NCBI RefSeq assembly: GCF_050948215.1
Contig: NC_135158.1
Span: 8,789,822 to 8,853,821 of the forward strand
Direction: 5' to 3'
DNA from: Halictus rubicundus
Lineage: Eukaryota > Arthropoda > Insecta > Hymenoptera > Halictidae
Length of the DNA: 64,000 nucleotides
Position numbers and translations under genes: made by a program. Shown here piece by piece: positions 1 through 13,158 of the stretch; positions within the stretch are counted from its first letter, which is position 1, and every line of letters begins with the position of its first letter. The notes under the pieces are model-generated. The model worked only from the letters and a program-made list of their open reading frames with translations, was not told where the DNA came from and searched no databases.

Positions 1-103
1 CCAAGGTGTTTAGTGAAATCCACAAGGAACCTTCGGATGCCTCGCCCACGCTCTCTCGACAATTCTCTATCGGTGGGAGAGAGCGAGAAGGAGGGAGGAG
101 GCT

Positions 104-156
<53 letters not shown>

Positions 157-1283
157 GAAAGGAGAGCGGCACACGCCGGTTGCTACGCAGTCTATCCGCG
201 GACGAGTAAGTTGGGTATGGACAGTGGTTGTCGGCCGACGAAACCACATGTACGCTAAACCGTCGGCCCACGTGAGCGAGATGGCTGGCCTCTTCAGGGT
301 CGGCCACGGTTTACTAGACAGGGAATGCAAATGACGACGACGACGACGGCGGCGGCGTCGTCGAGTGGAACAAGAGTCACCCGATTCTCACAATTAAGCG
401 CCGCTCTAGCGTATACGATTTGCCAGGCGACAGGCGGGAAACGAGGAAACGCGGAAAAATGCGAGGTGTTTTTTGCGACGTTCTCTCCGGCAACGCTTTC
501 CATCGTCGGACAAAACAACTTCGGTACTTCGAGCCGATTAATTATTCTGACGCGATCGGGAATTCGTAATTAGACCTGATGCAGACTCTTTACCGAACGC
601 CTCTCTCTTTTTATGAAATCTTTTTTAACGTCGCACCAGTGTATATGTGCCATTTGCGCGGAAGAATCTTCGGGTCGATTCTACTTTCTGAATTATTCGG
701 AACAGCGATTTTCCGAAATCCTTCAGTGAAAAGTAAAGATTTCTTTTAGGATTACGTCTTTTGAACACTGTAGCCAGTATAAGACCTTCTCCCGACGGGA
801 AGGACACGGATACAAGTTCTATGAAGAATTTATTTGCAATAAACTAGGTAGGAATATTGCCCGTGGAAACTGCTAGATCCACAGTCGAAATGATTCTGAC
901 AAAATGCGCGGAGGACGAGGATCCGGTGTCGCCAGTTGAGGGGAGGGAGCGCGAATTGAGGGGAAAAAGGTGGAAGTGGAAATTAGAGTGGGGGAACGAG
1001 TCCCGATCTGGCGACACTGCGAGGATCAAGAAAAGATCCCCTCCCCTAACGATTTCCTACGGAGTGGGGGTGTCGCAGGCGAGTCGCCCGCGCGAACGAC
1101 CTTGAATAAACTATGAGTGGGCCCCGGGATATAAACAGAGGGTCGCGAATAGTTAAACTAAACTAAGATAGTTACGGATGTCTAAACGATCGTTTTCCCT
1201 ATCCCCCAGGCTACTTTTTAAATTGTGTTTATGAAAAATTGAATTAATTGTTGGTGACTCTGGTCTGAATAAACGAATGTTAC
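1..1283 (-). other. neur: neur intron after the first NHR exon (partial)
   Basis: This stretch follows the donor at 1283-1282 (AAG|GTAACA) on the minus strand, so it is the 5' part of the next neur intron. I searched for the rest of the NHR domain (the part resembling VKFAEI...GFTSNDP in fly Neur) in all minus frames and did not find it, so the next exon is left of the window. It contains a GA microsatellite at 109-152 and a short ACG/GCG trinucleotide run near 331-363. Open frames here are short and resemble nothing I know. Confidence 0.8.
109..152. repeat. (GA)n microsatellite
   Basis: About 22 uninterrupted GA units, preceded by impure GA/GGA sequence from about position 77. Confidence 0.95.
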
Positions 1284-1450
1284 CTTTTCACCGACTCGAA
1301 CAGGTCTCGCACTGAACGTGACACCCTTGCAGAAGCTTTCGTGTCTTCTGGCGATGGTCCCGCCATTGCAGAGTCTGATATTGTCACCATGAACTTGATG
1401 GAACGTCAATGGTGGTAGATTGTTGGTACCTGCACTGGATGATCTTGGTG
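1284..1450 (-). CDS. neur: neuralized, second coding exon (start of NHR1 domain)
   Basis: Neuralized is a RING-type E3 ubiquitin ligase that ubiquitinates Delta in the signal-sending cell and drives the Delta endocytosis needed for Notch activation. This 167-nt exon encodes a serine-rich linker followed by the N-terminal half of the first NHR domain. The family blocks seen in order are NNLPPL, F-HQVHGDNIR, GT-ARR-ESFC and TFSARPVR; these align residue by residue with my recollection of Drosophila Neur. The acceptor is a pyrimidine-rich tract ending TTGCAG at 1451 and the donor is AAG|GTAACA at 1284/1283. The exon starts with two bases of a codon, matching the single base left by the first coding exon, and ends in phase 0. 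Differences from the fly protein (for example RLCNGG for RISRDG) are ordinary divergence. A related NHR protein is possible, but the linked polybasic exon argues for neur itself. Confidence 0.95.
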
Positions 1451-3228
1451 CTGCAACAATTAAGAGAGCCACACGTTAATAATATTCGAAAATTTCCTAA
1501 ATCAAGGAAAAACAACTTCTGAGACTCGATTTATTTCAGGCGGTTTTTATACATTTTTTTTTTTATAAATTCATAAATCTTAGGAAATACTCTTCACTGT
1601 TCTCGATCGAATTCAAAGTTTTAACAGCGCAAATAAATTATACAATTCGTAGCAAACTTTCTACACTCTGCTGTCTTCGCTTTCGATGTCCGACCTCGAG
1701 TTCGTAAATTATGCTTCGTCTATAAACTAATCTAAGAAATCTGAATTATTTAAAGCATGACCGACCAAAACCTATTTCATACTGAACCGAGAGGTCCGCT
1801 TCTAGGAATCTGGAAAAGGATCCGTGGGACCAGGTCAATTCAGGGACCAAGCTTCTATCAAATTACCCAATTTTCACCGAAAATTCCTCGTCGATAATTA
1901 ATGCTCGACTGGACAAGATTGTTCGATCCTTCGGTGGTAAGTTATTGAATGATTCCAAAAATTTATATCTCCAGAGACCGAAAGAGTAATTCTAGAAAAT
2001 GGTGGGGCCTATATACAATGGATAATAATAAAATTGTTATTTTAAAATATAAGTGATTCTGAGACCTGAATTCTAACAGGGTGACCCAAAGGCCACTGGA
2101 CCATTTGAAATTCGAATTTGTGTGCAAAAGAATAAATATGAATTTTTAAAAAATGAAAGGGTTGTTCCACGTTAAGATGGTCTAGTGATCTAGCCACCCT
2201 GATAACTCTAGAACAGGTTTAATAAAAATCGAGCAGCAGTGAGACATTTTTAGCTTGAAACTCTTCGGTTCCAAAGGATAACAATTAAATCCTATGAGTC
2301 AGTGCACGACGACGTCAGACACAGATTCGGTTGTTTTGGGGAACGTAAACGGAGTCTTTGGGTCACGGATGAAAACTCGTGGAAGGAAAGTAACTCGCGA
2401 GCTGGGAAATTCCTCCGAGTCAGCCGCGAAACAAAAGCCGCGGAAGAGAAAGAGAGGGATGCAAGAAGACTGATATCCATGCAAGACGGAAAGAGAAAGA
2501 GAGAAAGAGAGGGAGAGAGAGAGAGAGAAAGGAAAGATGGAATTCGATCGAGAAACTGAAATGCAAAACCACCTCTCGAAGCAGCTCGAGCGTTTCCACT
2601 TCGGTATTTCATAACTCCAGCCTGCCGGGCCGGAATGCGGGAATACAGCCAGGAAATTCCCAGGGTGCAATCGGGATCTGTGTGCGACGAGGACACCATG
2701 TCGGATTTTCAACCCCCGATTTCTACCAGACAACCAACCCCCTTTCTGTTTTAAACCGATTAGAACTTTGAGAGCAATCGTTCTTTCAGGAGATCGTTCC
2801 TTCGAGAGATCCTTCTTTCAACCCTTATCTTAAGGGTGATTTAAAATGATTTTATTCACTGACGTGCTTTATGTAAGAAATATTGTTCCCCTTTATTGTA
2901 TATCGTTCGACAACAGTTTACGAAAATGAACAGAGATGTCTTTTTATCGATTCAATCGAGTGCACTTTTGAGGAGAATAATTTCTTTTAATCTGTTTCCG
3001 GGCGTATAATTGTTTCAGCGAACGAAAATCTGTTTTTACAAAATTGACTGAGCGATACAGTTCGGTTCTTGTAATTTTGTGACACTTTTAGGCACCGTTG
3101 ATTTGCACAACGAAGATAAATTTATTATGCGGACTTAACGGTTGAGGAAGTTGATAAATCTCAATTAGGCCTGTGGCGTGTCGGAGATAATGTTTTATCT
3201 ATTTCCTCCAACATCTATCTAATTAAAT

Positions 3229-3249
3229 TATATATATATATATATATAT
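3229..3249. repeat. (AT)n microsatellite
   Basis: A run of about 10 TA units in an AT-rich stretch of the neur intron. Confidence 0.9.
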
Positions 3250-6200
3250 GAACTGCACAACAAGAAGCTGGAAGTGATACGAAATAAATAACACTATTTT
3301 ATACCGGCAATTATTCTTAAACTTGACCAATTGTAATCTGAAAATAATGCACGATCGAAATGAACCAATAGCCTTCAAATAAATTTTACCAAAATAAACA
3401 AAAAATCGACTTTTTAAATAAAACCGTTTATCAACAACAATATTCCTCGAACCGTATAATCACAAGAAAGATGATTAAAAATAAAAATAAATCCAAAAAA
3501 GAAAGACACAAGGTACCAAAACTGTCCGAAAGAACACAATCACTATCCCAGACAATAGCAGGTAGAAACAGGTTCACTGGGAACTGTCAGAACGTACGAA
3601 CAAATGGAAAATGTGTAAAAACTATCGATAAAAATCGAAAGCTCGTAGAGGATGCAAGAAAGAGGAAACGATTGCAGGTGAAGAACGATCGAACAGAAGA
3701 AAAAAAAAGAACAATCGCGAAAAGCTCTGCCTATGGATCACAACCGTCACTCGCGACAGTCCAGTTCCGACTGACTATCGATATGCGAGGCCGGCGGTGG
3801 TATCGCAGTCGATATCGTACGTGCGCCACGCACCGGAAACCGCACATTCGGTGGCGGAAGCGGCCGCAACAGAAGGCGCGTCGCGTTCCGAGGCGAGCAC
3901 CGCTTTCTCCGCGAGCGGATGCGCCCCGAAACCGCCTTGAACAATGCCCGGCAACAGGAAGCAACTCGATAGCGAGGTCGTCCGAGACTTCTGCAGGCTT
4001 CGGCCATTTCCTTTCGGCTCGCGATTGGCAGCACTGCGTGCAACGACTTTTCCCAAGCCGACAGAACGCGTCCCACCTCGATAAAGACGAGCCAGCAAGA
4101 AATGGTCCCTCTCCACAAGCTTTGATTTTGGAGCAATTGCACAGGATTGTTATCCTTTGGCGCTGAAGACCTATATCTGTACTGCGAATTTTTATAGTAA
4201 TTTAATTTAGAGGGATTCTTGCAATCGTTTAGTTTTAGAACTCAATTTTAGAGGAACTTTCAAGTTTAAATTAATTTTATAATTTTTACGGTAGATTAAT
4301 TTAGAGGAATTCCTGCGCATGAAAAATACAAATTGTCTGCACTTGTGAGGAGCCAAGTAGAAATTTCTTCGATTCTTTCGTAATTTTGGTAAGATGAGAA
4401 CGCTACATGGACCTTCTTAAATCCTTTCGTTAAATCTCACCTGTTGATTTTTCAGAATCATAAATTTATCATAAATATGTATGACCCGCAGTCTAGATAT
4501 ATATCGTACACAGCGAAATGAAATTGAAAGACCAGTTTTTGCTAGGAACTTGTATGAATTTCCAGTTTTATCAAAAGAGTGGCCGTCGTTTTCCTGTTTC
4601 CGGTCCAGATCCCAAACGGCCGAACGTGAGAAAGAAACACCCTTGTTTTCATTCGGGCCGCGACCAATCCGCTAACGAGCCGAAACCGCGTTGGCTACCG
4701 CGAGCGTCGATCAACCAAGGCAGTCACGATCTATGGATCGTTGGGGAAAAATCCACGCGGACGATAGGTTTCTCACGGTCCGGCTAAGGCGCGTATTACG
4801 AACCAGTCGTCCGCGATTGTAATTTTTAATCCATCCGTCACCCTGACCGAACGATTTCGTTTTTTTTTTGTTTCACGGGAACGTGTACCGTTAGCGCCAC
4901 GTTCTCTCGATCTCTTAGCGAAGAGATCTGTTCGTTCGAAGGGAATTTGTCGATCCGAAGGGTTTGTAATAACCGCGTGGAACGATCGCGTGCACTCTTC
5001 GGACCGCGTCCAGCCGTTTCTTCCGTTTTTTCCCGTCGTCCAAGCTCTGTTTCGTGGGTATATCGAATATCGGTCAGTTTCGATGAGAAACCTTGATTTC
5101 GTTTTCAGTCGACTCCTTCCGCCGCGCCCTTTCTTCCGCTGATTGCTGCCATTTTGTTGCCGATTATTCCTTCTCGGAAGTCCCGTGAATTTCGTTTACG
5201 ACTCCGCGAACCCTTCGCCGTTGCAATCATTTAATTTCTTTTCCTATCGCGCCGTGTAATTTCGCCCCGTTATTGCACGATGACTTTTCTTTCGGCGAAA
5301 TCGTAGCTCTCCGAGGCCCGTATTATATTTCTCAACAGTTTGAAATTCTGTTCGCGAAAGATACCCGTTTCCGACTCGGATGGAAAAAAAAAGCCAGAAA
5401 TCCGGACGACTCGCTTCCGGTTAATAAGGATCCCATTGTTTCAGGCATTCGCGTGATCCCACGAGTCTTAATTTCATAGATCCCTATCTGTTCGTGTCGC
5501 GTCAGGCACACAATGGCGTACAGTTAATTTTAATTATGCATGCGATCGATCTTCTCGCTTTTAGAGACACTGTCCTCGATTTTTACCGTCGAAAATATTC
5601 GATTCGACCGATACGCTTCCGGCTAATGACCGTTTCACAGCCGAGTCACGAACGCTCAATTTTTCATGCCTGCTCGACCGAATCGCGCGGATTTACCAAT
5701 CAAGAAAAGTCGTTTTTGCTCGGCAATTGCGTCACCGGCTTTGTAACTGTTCGCCTATTCGTTTATGAGTCAGGCGACTGCGATTTAAAACCGGGTTGAT
5801 GGTACACCTTGACGCAAAAGCACCGGAAGCGGCTTCAATAATTTTTTATCAGTGCACTGCTACCGGCTCAAATAGTAATAGACTCCCATTTTTTAAAATT
5901 GCCTTCCATAAATCAGAACAAAATCCTAAAAAATAATCCTATCAGTCCTCACGCCAAATAGTTGCACCAAAAGATCCTCCGTGCTATTTTCAACGATTTT
6001 CGTTTCATACTGGAATTAAGGGTCTTTTTTGGCGCAGACTCGATGAGTATCAAATTCCGATACAATCACAGAGAAATAAAGAATTCTAGGGCTGATGCAA
6101 ATGTCTTTTTCGTGTTTCACGATTTGGCGAATGCTCGCAACGCGTAGAAATGCGCGGCATAGCGGTGAATCGTAGGAGCAGGATGTTTCCCATCGTCGTC

Positions 6201-8239
6201 AAGGATCGTGAAAATCGCAATCGTCAGAGGTCGGTGTCGATTCGGCCTCCGTAATGACGCGTCTCGGAGATGATTTTCTGGCGAAGGAACCACCCCCATC
6301 GCCGGCAGATGGCAATCGCCAGGGGTAAATGGAATCACGGTTCGTTTGATGGGACAACGAACGAGAACGGCGCAGCGCAACGGTACACATCGGAAGATTC
6401 CCACGGTGAATCGCGCGCGGCATTATGAACCGCGCCGAGGAAACCGCGTCGAGGAAATGCGCCTCGGCGTGGATAATCGCCGAGGACTTCCAAGGATGAC
6501 TTCTCGTCACCGGAGAACGATCGAGCATAGATCGAGGAACGATCGGGCAGGAACAATTGACGGGCGCCGTGAAATCAACCGGGCCCCGCTCGAACTGATA
6601 CCGATTGTCAATTGTGTTGCTCGATTCGATACGTTGAATCGGTAAACTTGGACATTGATCCTCTTCAAAAATCATCGTCTCCTCCTTGATTCTAATTTTT
6701 TCATTCCTCGAAGAGAAAACCACCGAACTCCTTCCGAACGAATTTGTTTAGACATCGTTGTATTAATTTTCATTCTGTTCGTCAGAATATGTGGAAACAA
6801 AGCTGTAACTTGACCTTGTTCATTCTCAAGCGCGCTCCTCAAAAATAATAAATTTTTAGTTAATATTCCTTTTCCTTTTGTAGTCTAAAATTTTCATAAT
6901 CTCGTGGCGCGAACAGACATGTCAGATTACAGTGAAGAAGTACGAAATTTTGTTGGTAGAACGTACAATGAATTATATTAATGTTTTTTGAGAATGCGTA
7001 ATTGCATTATAGAAATTATAGAAGAAAATGGAATAATTATCAATTTCATACGGATTAACAAATCCAAAATGATGAATATGAATATTTAAGGCGTCCGTTA
7101 TTAACGATGAAATGATTTAAATTAGACGTACGTTGTTTAATGTAATAAAGAAGTGAGGCAGCAGCAAGGCACAGCCGTATCAAACGATCGTAAATCGTGC
7201 CGAAATTGGATCATCGATCAGCTGGCTGCTCCAAGAAGCCGCTTTGACGATCGAGCGCCGAGGTCGCGATCGATCATCGCGTACCTGCCCTCTCGACCTC
7301 GACCACTATCGATCCCGATGATCGACGCGGGAACGCGAACACCGTTAATAAGCGTTACACACGCCTAGCCGGCGATTAATGTATCACTTTATACACATCC
7401 GGCGAATCTCGAGTGATTCAATGTGAGCGATTTGTTTAAAAAAATTCTGGAGATACCAGATACGAGGAGTATGAATAGTAAGATCGATTCAGAAACCGGT
7501 GTAACGGCGAGAACGTTTAAATGGTTGTTAATTGGACGCACTGCGGTCAGGCCGAGTTACAAACCGAAACCGCAATGGCGGTTTGCTATCGACTTCGCGA
7601 TAGTTTTAGCTCGAAAAGAAAGTGTTTGCGACGAGGAAGTATTTTTCGCGTCTGCGGTTTAATTTATCTGCTATTACATTAATAGAACAGTGTGATTCCT
7701 TTCCCCATCTGTTTTCGAAATTTGCCCTCAACGAGTCACGTGAAACAATAAAGATTCATTTATTAGATACTCACAAATTAAGTCACGGTTTGATTCCCCG
7801 ATTCACCAAGCAAATGACATAATTCGCGTCGAATCGCACGAAGTCTTTGCGGATCACGCGAACCGAGTGACACAACGAGCAGATCGATTCGCGATAATCG
7901 ACAACACGAGCGACCAACCCCCCTCGAGCTAGGATTTTCTCCGGTTGATTCCGCGATTGGCATGAGCGCGCCTTACATCGTGACCCTGAAAAACTGCGAT
8001 TCCCTCGCGGCCCTTTGCAATAAAAACAATTTTTCCCTCCCACTCCCCGTTCAGCTAACGCGTTCACTCTTGGATGAAATTGAACTCGCGTCTTCGGATC
8101 TTCGTGCAAAATAAAAAGTTCGTGGATCGATTGCATGACACAGGAACTAAATATAAATTTATACTTTTCACTGGTAATTTTCATGTAGTGAAGATAAAAT
8201 ATTAATACTCTTAAAGTCTGTTTTCACTGTTTTAAATTG

Positions 8240-8554
8240 CACCTGCTCATTTTTGTCATAAACGCATAAAATCCGAAGCCTAGTCACCATGATTTAGATT
8301 TTCTCCAGTCGGAAAATTGTCTTAAAACTCTAAGAACTATTAAGAAAAAGCTAATTACGCTCATTTGGTAGATTAAACTTCAGAATTTGTCGCCGTATCT
8401 TTTATTTTCAATTCGTAAAATTGCTCCGGTTACTCGTATGAATTATTTAAATTTGTTTATCAGCGAATCCTAAACTCAGGACTTCCATTGAATAGTTTAG
8501 AATCGTCGTAGCTGGTGCACCGTTCGCAGCTGAGAAAAAGACGTTTAGCAGGTG
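8240..8554. promoter_or_regulatory. Candidate proneural E-box cluster in neur intron 1
   Basis: Three exact matches to the proneural E-box RCAGSTG fall within 315 bp: 8240-8246 (minus strand, GCAGGTG), 8526-8532 (GCAGCTG) and 8548-8554 (GCAGGTG). The last two are 22 bp apart. In Drosophila, neur is switched on in sensory-organ precursors by Achaete/Scute through such boxes. About one match per 2 kb is expected by chance, so the cluster is suggestive only. Confidence 0.25.
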
Positions 8555-9283
8555 AAAGTGAGCAAGAAAGCATAACAAAGACACGGTTGCTCGCCCGTTC
8601 GTTTACTGGACCGTAATTAATGTGAGACGATAAACCGTGTGATAGGTGTGCATTACGGTGATTCACATCTTGAACGCTTCTTGGACAACAAACGAAACTT
8701 TAGCGAGCATCAACCTAAAACTTCATCGTCTGTGCAGTGTTATTATTCCGTCGCGAATGGTATAATCAAAAATAAATTCTTTCTGTTTAATTTCTCCAAA
8801 CGAACACTAATCATCTACGTTAATATTCCATACCATTAATCTTTCATATTAATATATTGTGACTGCTTTTTCGAACCAGACCTTTCCAGGCCACAATTCC
8901 CTTTTCGATTTTGGGACAATTAGCTGAGACGAACTTTGCAAAACATACTAAAATACATGTTTCTGCCAGAAATATTTACCTTGATATTTATAAAAATATT
9001 TATATTCATTTACCGCCAAAAGAAGATATTCGTTACCAGATTGTAGATGCATTTATGGCACAGGGAAATTCAGAAAATTCAACAACCCCAATTCTCATTA
9101 GATTAGCTTAGGTCAATGGAATAAATTTTTCCTTCGTTGCAGTTTCCTTAAAATTGCGTATAAAAATGGGAACTTATGTAAAGACGCACAATCTGCTCAC
9201 GATATACGTTCTGGTATAAGACGTTTGAGGAGTACAAAAATTTGCAGGGTAGTTTTCAGTCTCTAAAAAAAAACTGACGTGCC

Positions 9284-9526
9284 TTAACACGTTGACTGCC
9301 ATGTCACCCATATGTGGGTGACGGAATTATTTGTCCAGGTTTTAAAATGAATTTTTATGTTAATATATTCACTGTACCAAATTTGACTAGGATCAGTAAA
9401 ATGTAAGAAAGTTGGAGCACTACTCAATATGGTACATGTAATTTTTTTCAATTTTTACTTCATTAAATAAATTACTTTGATTATATGGAATTTTTGAGGT
9501 TTCTAGTTTGGCAGTCAAAGTGTTAA
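9284..9526. mobile_element. piggyBac-like MITE with TTAA target duplication
   Basis: A 235-bp element (9288-9522) flanked on both sides by TTAA (9284-9287 and 9523-9526). The ends are inverted repeats: CACGTTGACTGCCA on the left and TGGCAGTCAAAGTG on the right. A perfect 8-bp-arm hairpin, GTCACCCA-TATG-TGGGTGAC, follows the left end at 9303-9322. It has no coding capacity. TTAA duplication and CAC/CCC-type ends are typical of piggyBac-superfamily non-autonomous elements; the family name is inferred. Confidence 0.85.
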
Positions 9527-9529
9527 ACA

Positions 9530-9769
9530 TTAACCCTTTGCACTCGGCGCTATTTTCATTGTAAAACTAAATTTTTCTTCCGTCTCGGAATATTTTCATT
9601 TTATTCGTACGAAACTGATCCGATTTCCACATATAATATTTAAATGTTTAGTGATCTATTGAATAAAAATCTTGTAATGTAACAAATATTTTGCAACATT
9701 TTTTGTAATTTCTAGTGGAAACAATTTCTAGTGGTGCTTCAGAGTCACCACTCGAGTGCAAAGGGTTAA
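9530..9769. mobile_element. Second piggyBac-like MITE, 3 bp from the first
   Basis: A 232-bp element (9534-9765) flanked by TTAA at 9530-9533 and 9766-9769. The inverted ends are CCCTTTGCACTCG on the left and CGAGTGCAAAGGG on the right (13 of 13 complementary). Only ACA (9527-9529) separates its TTAA from that of the neighbouring MITE. It has no open frame and belongs to a different family from its neighbour. Confidence 0.87.
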
Positions 9770-11619
9770 TAATTACACCAGGAATCTTACGCACGTTTGG
9801 CCATACAAGTCTACAATTCCAAACGCCAACAATTCCGAAGATCTCCAGAAAATAATTGAGCATTAGTCCCACAGTATAATTCAGTCATCGTTCTGATCGA
9901 GTCGAATGGAGCGTCTCCGATCTTCGGAGGCGTTGTGTTCATCGATTTCGCCGTTGCTGAAGCCGAGGAGCCGGCCGTTTGCATATTCATCGTGGAATAC
10001 TGGGAACGAGTTTTCTACACGGACAACGATTTTCGGTTGCGTTTACGATACTCTCGTGGAACTGCTTCCTAGGAACAGAAACACGTCTCCTCTCGACGCG
10101 GGTTTTAATCGCTCGCGGGTTGCTAGGCGGCGCGGCGGATCGATCGTGCACGTAAATCGCGACTCTCAATGAGAGCCACGCTAGTAATTGGTCTATGCCC
10201 GCGCCTATGTTGCCATTCGCCAGTTCATCTCGTGGGAAACTCGTGACACACATTTGCACGGAAGTGTACCTCTCGGCGAAGCGTGGATCCTTGCATCTGA
10301 CGCGCGCGCAGACCCGCGAGAAGATCCTGCGCGATCTATCCGATGGTGTGCCACCGACTACGCCTCGCGGAGACTACCGTGTGCTATCTTTATCCGCTGT
10401 CTTCTAATTGCGACATTTTGCGGCGCGTTAACGAGCCTCGTAAACACCCGGGAACGCGTTCGACGCGAGGCGGTACAACGATTCATGGTGACGATTTTCT
10501 TAGGGGTCCAAAGATACCCCATAGACCGATCTGTTGGGCGGCTAACGTTTCCCTAAATGAAATGATCACAGGAACATGTAAGAAGGCTAACGAAAGAAGC
10601 CGAGTTTCTCTGTCCAGCTAAAAACGGTTAATTGCCGTGTTACGATCTCGAAAGTCTCCGCAGCGTTCCAGCCAGTAAACAACAAGGACATTTTTGCGGA
10701 GACGCCAAAAATGGCGACGCTTTCTATCTCAGCGTAATGGAACGTCCGAACGAAAATCATTTCGGGATTATCGAAATATTTCGAGCCGGAGGAAGAAGAC
10801 GCGTGACGGGGAAACGTGGGCGAAATTACACGCGCGGAGAGGATCGCGCGAGTAGGCAGGTCCCATTTAAGAGTCCCGCTAAAAACCGAACAAGGCTAGG
10901 TATACGAGGTTCGCGAGCACTTCGTTGTTTTCGCGTAGAACAAGGTTCGCGGTGCAACAATCTCGCGTAGCCGGCAACCTTCCGATTATCAGCAGCGAAG
11001 CGAAGTGAAAGTAATTTGTTGCACGGGGCGTCATTGTAACAATGCGGGGCCGCCTCCGCGATGTGAACGCGATGTCCTTTGCACGATGTAAATAAACGGA
11101 GCCTTGACCGAGCTACGCGCCTATAGCCCGGGCCCCATTCACATCGGTGGTTCCCGCGGCTTGCTGATCGCAGAAAATTGCGAATACAACCTCTAAATTG
11201 TGCTCGATTGGCACATCCTTCTGTTCCCCCGGGAGTTCGCCGAACCGTCTCGTTCTTCTTTCCCCTAAAGAAAATTGGCTGATAGGAAAAACGCTCGTTA
11301 AACGCCACTTAACGCTCATTGTTTATCGCCGGACCCCCTACGGTGGACTCTTAGATCCATTGAAGAGGATCAGCTCGATCAACGGAAGATTCAGTAATTA
11401 AACGCGATCGAAGCGGGAGACCGATTTGTGATTTATTACGCGTGCGCGATGAGGTACCGCTAGTCAAAGGCCAAACACATACCACGCTCAATTTCTCAAG
11501 CCAGACAGTCGTTGCTTCTCTTGTTCTCATGCTTCTACGTTTTCGCGTGATGTCTTCGCAACTCACGACCCTACTTTGCCACCCTAATCGCACGAAACCG
11601 CGCGGTGTCTCTTGGTTGG

Positions 11620-12240
11620 TAACCTCTGTTCCTCTGGACTTTGCCTGTTTGCTAGTTTCAGGATGAAGTACGCCTGTTCCTTGAGATTATCCTGCGGTCA
11701 GCTTCTCTTCGAATGGGGTTCTTGTTCCTCGAGGATTCGAGGTCGCCAGCCTAAACCAGCTTCTTTCGAGCTTGCGCTAGTTAGCTGGTTGAGGACTGTA
11801 TTGAGCAGTGCTAGCTGATACTCTGGGGTAGGTAGGACACATCGAGAGTAGCTTGTTTACTCTCACTATAAACGTCATAGCATTGTCTTCCTGAAAGCAG
11901 CATCAGAAACTTCGAGACTTAGGACCATCTTGTTGCTCGCTGAGAACTTGCTAAGCACCTCCTAGAAGTTCCTAAATCTATAGAAAAAGGAGCTCAATCC
12001 CGAAGTTGCTGATGTGAATCCTGAAGATATCGAGTAGATACGGTGTCCAATAATCGACCGAACCAACTCAGAGCAGAAGCTTCCAAAAGCATACTTGGGC
12101 TCCCTCAGGATTCCAAGCACAGACGGAATTATACCTCGAAGAGGATAGCTTCGATGATCCTGAGACATGGCCCGACGGAGCTCCCTCGAACCGTGCCAGA
12201 ATATCAATCCTTTAATCACCCGCAAATCACTGGCTTCAGC
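11620..12240. other. CpG-poor, compositionally distinct stretch in intron 1
   Basis: Between CpG-rich flanks this ~600-bp segment has balanced base use with few CpG and many TG/CA dinucleotides. I see no conserved protein in any frame, no terminal repeats and no tandem structure. It could be an old, decayed insertion or a formerly transcribed piece; I cannot assign it. Confidence 0.3.
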
Positions 12241-12412
12241 TAGCTACCAGAAGGGAAGGCCGCGCCGGGTTCAAGGTTCGTTTAGGTCGCGGTAAGCTAA
12301 ACGTCCGACTGTAATTGGATTTTTCCGACGGCAACAGCTGTCGGACGGGTGTCGGGCCGATCCAGGTTCCCGGAATTTCGTGTTAATCGAATGTTCTACT
12401 CGGACAAAGATA

Positions 12413-12413
12413 A

Positions 12414-12476
<63 letters not shown>
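12413..12476. repeat. (GA)n microsatellite
   Basis: Nearly pure GA repeat of about 60 bp in a CpG-rich part of the neur intron. Long open frames read through it as Arg-Glu and are artefacts of the repeat. Confidence 0.95.
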
Positions 12477-12479
<3 letters not shown>

Positions 12480-12726
12480 CGTGGGTCGCGTGCTGTCTCG
12501 GACGCGGCGTTTTCAACGAGGCGGGCGTTGCGACCCGCTCGGATCAAGCACTCCAGGTACTGTTAAGCAGCACTGCCACGCCGAAGGAAGTTCCAGTAAT
12601 GTTCTTCTCTTCGTGGACGGTGTGTTCCGTGTGTACAGGAACGTACACAGAGCCAGGAGGGGCCTTGTTCCCACGCCCGACGCCGTGATCTTTGCCGAGC
12701 TACTTAGTCCTCTAGAAGAAGGAGCA

Positions 12727-12760
12727 TCTCTCTGCCTCTCTCTCTCTCTCTCTCTCTCCC
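12727..12760. repeat. (CT)n microsatellite
   Basis: A CT-rich tract with a pure core at about 12736-12758, within a 200-bp pyrimidine-rich stretch (12725-12905). Confidence 0.9.
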
Positions 12761-13045
12761 TCTCTTCTACTATCTCCTTTCCTCCCCTCTTTCTCTCACT
12801 CTCTTCGTTGCTATTCCTGACTCAACTTTCCGTGGAGTCTCTCTTTCTCTCGCTATCCTCGACCAGCGAGACCTCTCTCCGAGCTACTCTCCTGTCGCTA
12901 TCCTGAAACCGGAGGATACCTCTTTCTCGCTCCTCGACGACTATGTGGGTTACGTAAGGTGGCAATGCGCGAGCCTCGCGGCACGTTCGAGTAATAATAA
13001 CGCGTACGAGGAGCAGCGAACCGGTGAACGGGAATAGAAGCACCG

Positions 13046-13158
<113 letters not shown>

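Noticed and set aside
3471..4166. 231-codon plus-strand frame
   Set aside because: Lys/Arg-rich, no domain, overlapped by three antisense frames over its GC-rich half. The first half is just A-rich DNA. It lies in the neur intron with no splice support.
4430..4465. CAG|GTGAG on the minus strand as another ratchet site
   Set aside because: The sequence before the CAG is purine-rich (CTGAAAAATCAACAG), so it lacks an acceptor tract.
12349..12906. 185-codon frame through the GA and CT tracts
   Set aside because: Created by reading microsatellites as Arg-Glu and Ser-Leu; no conserved part.
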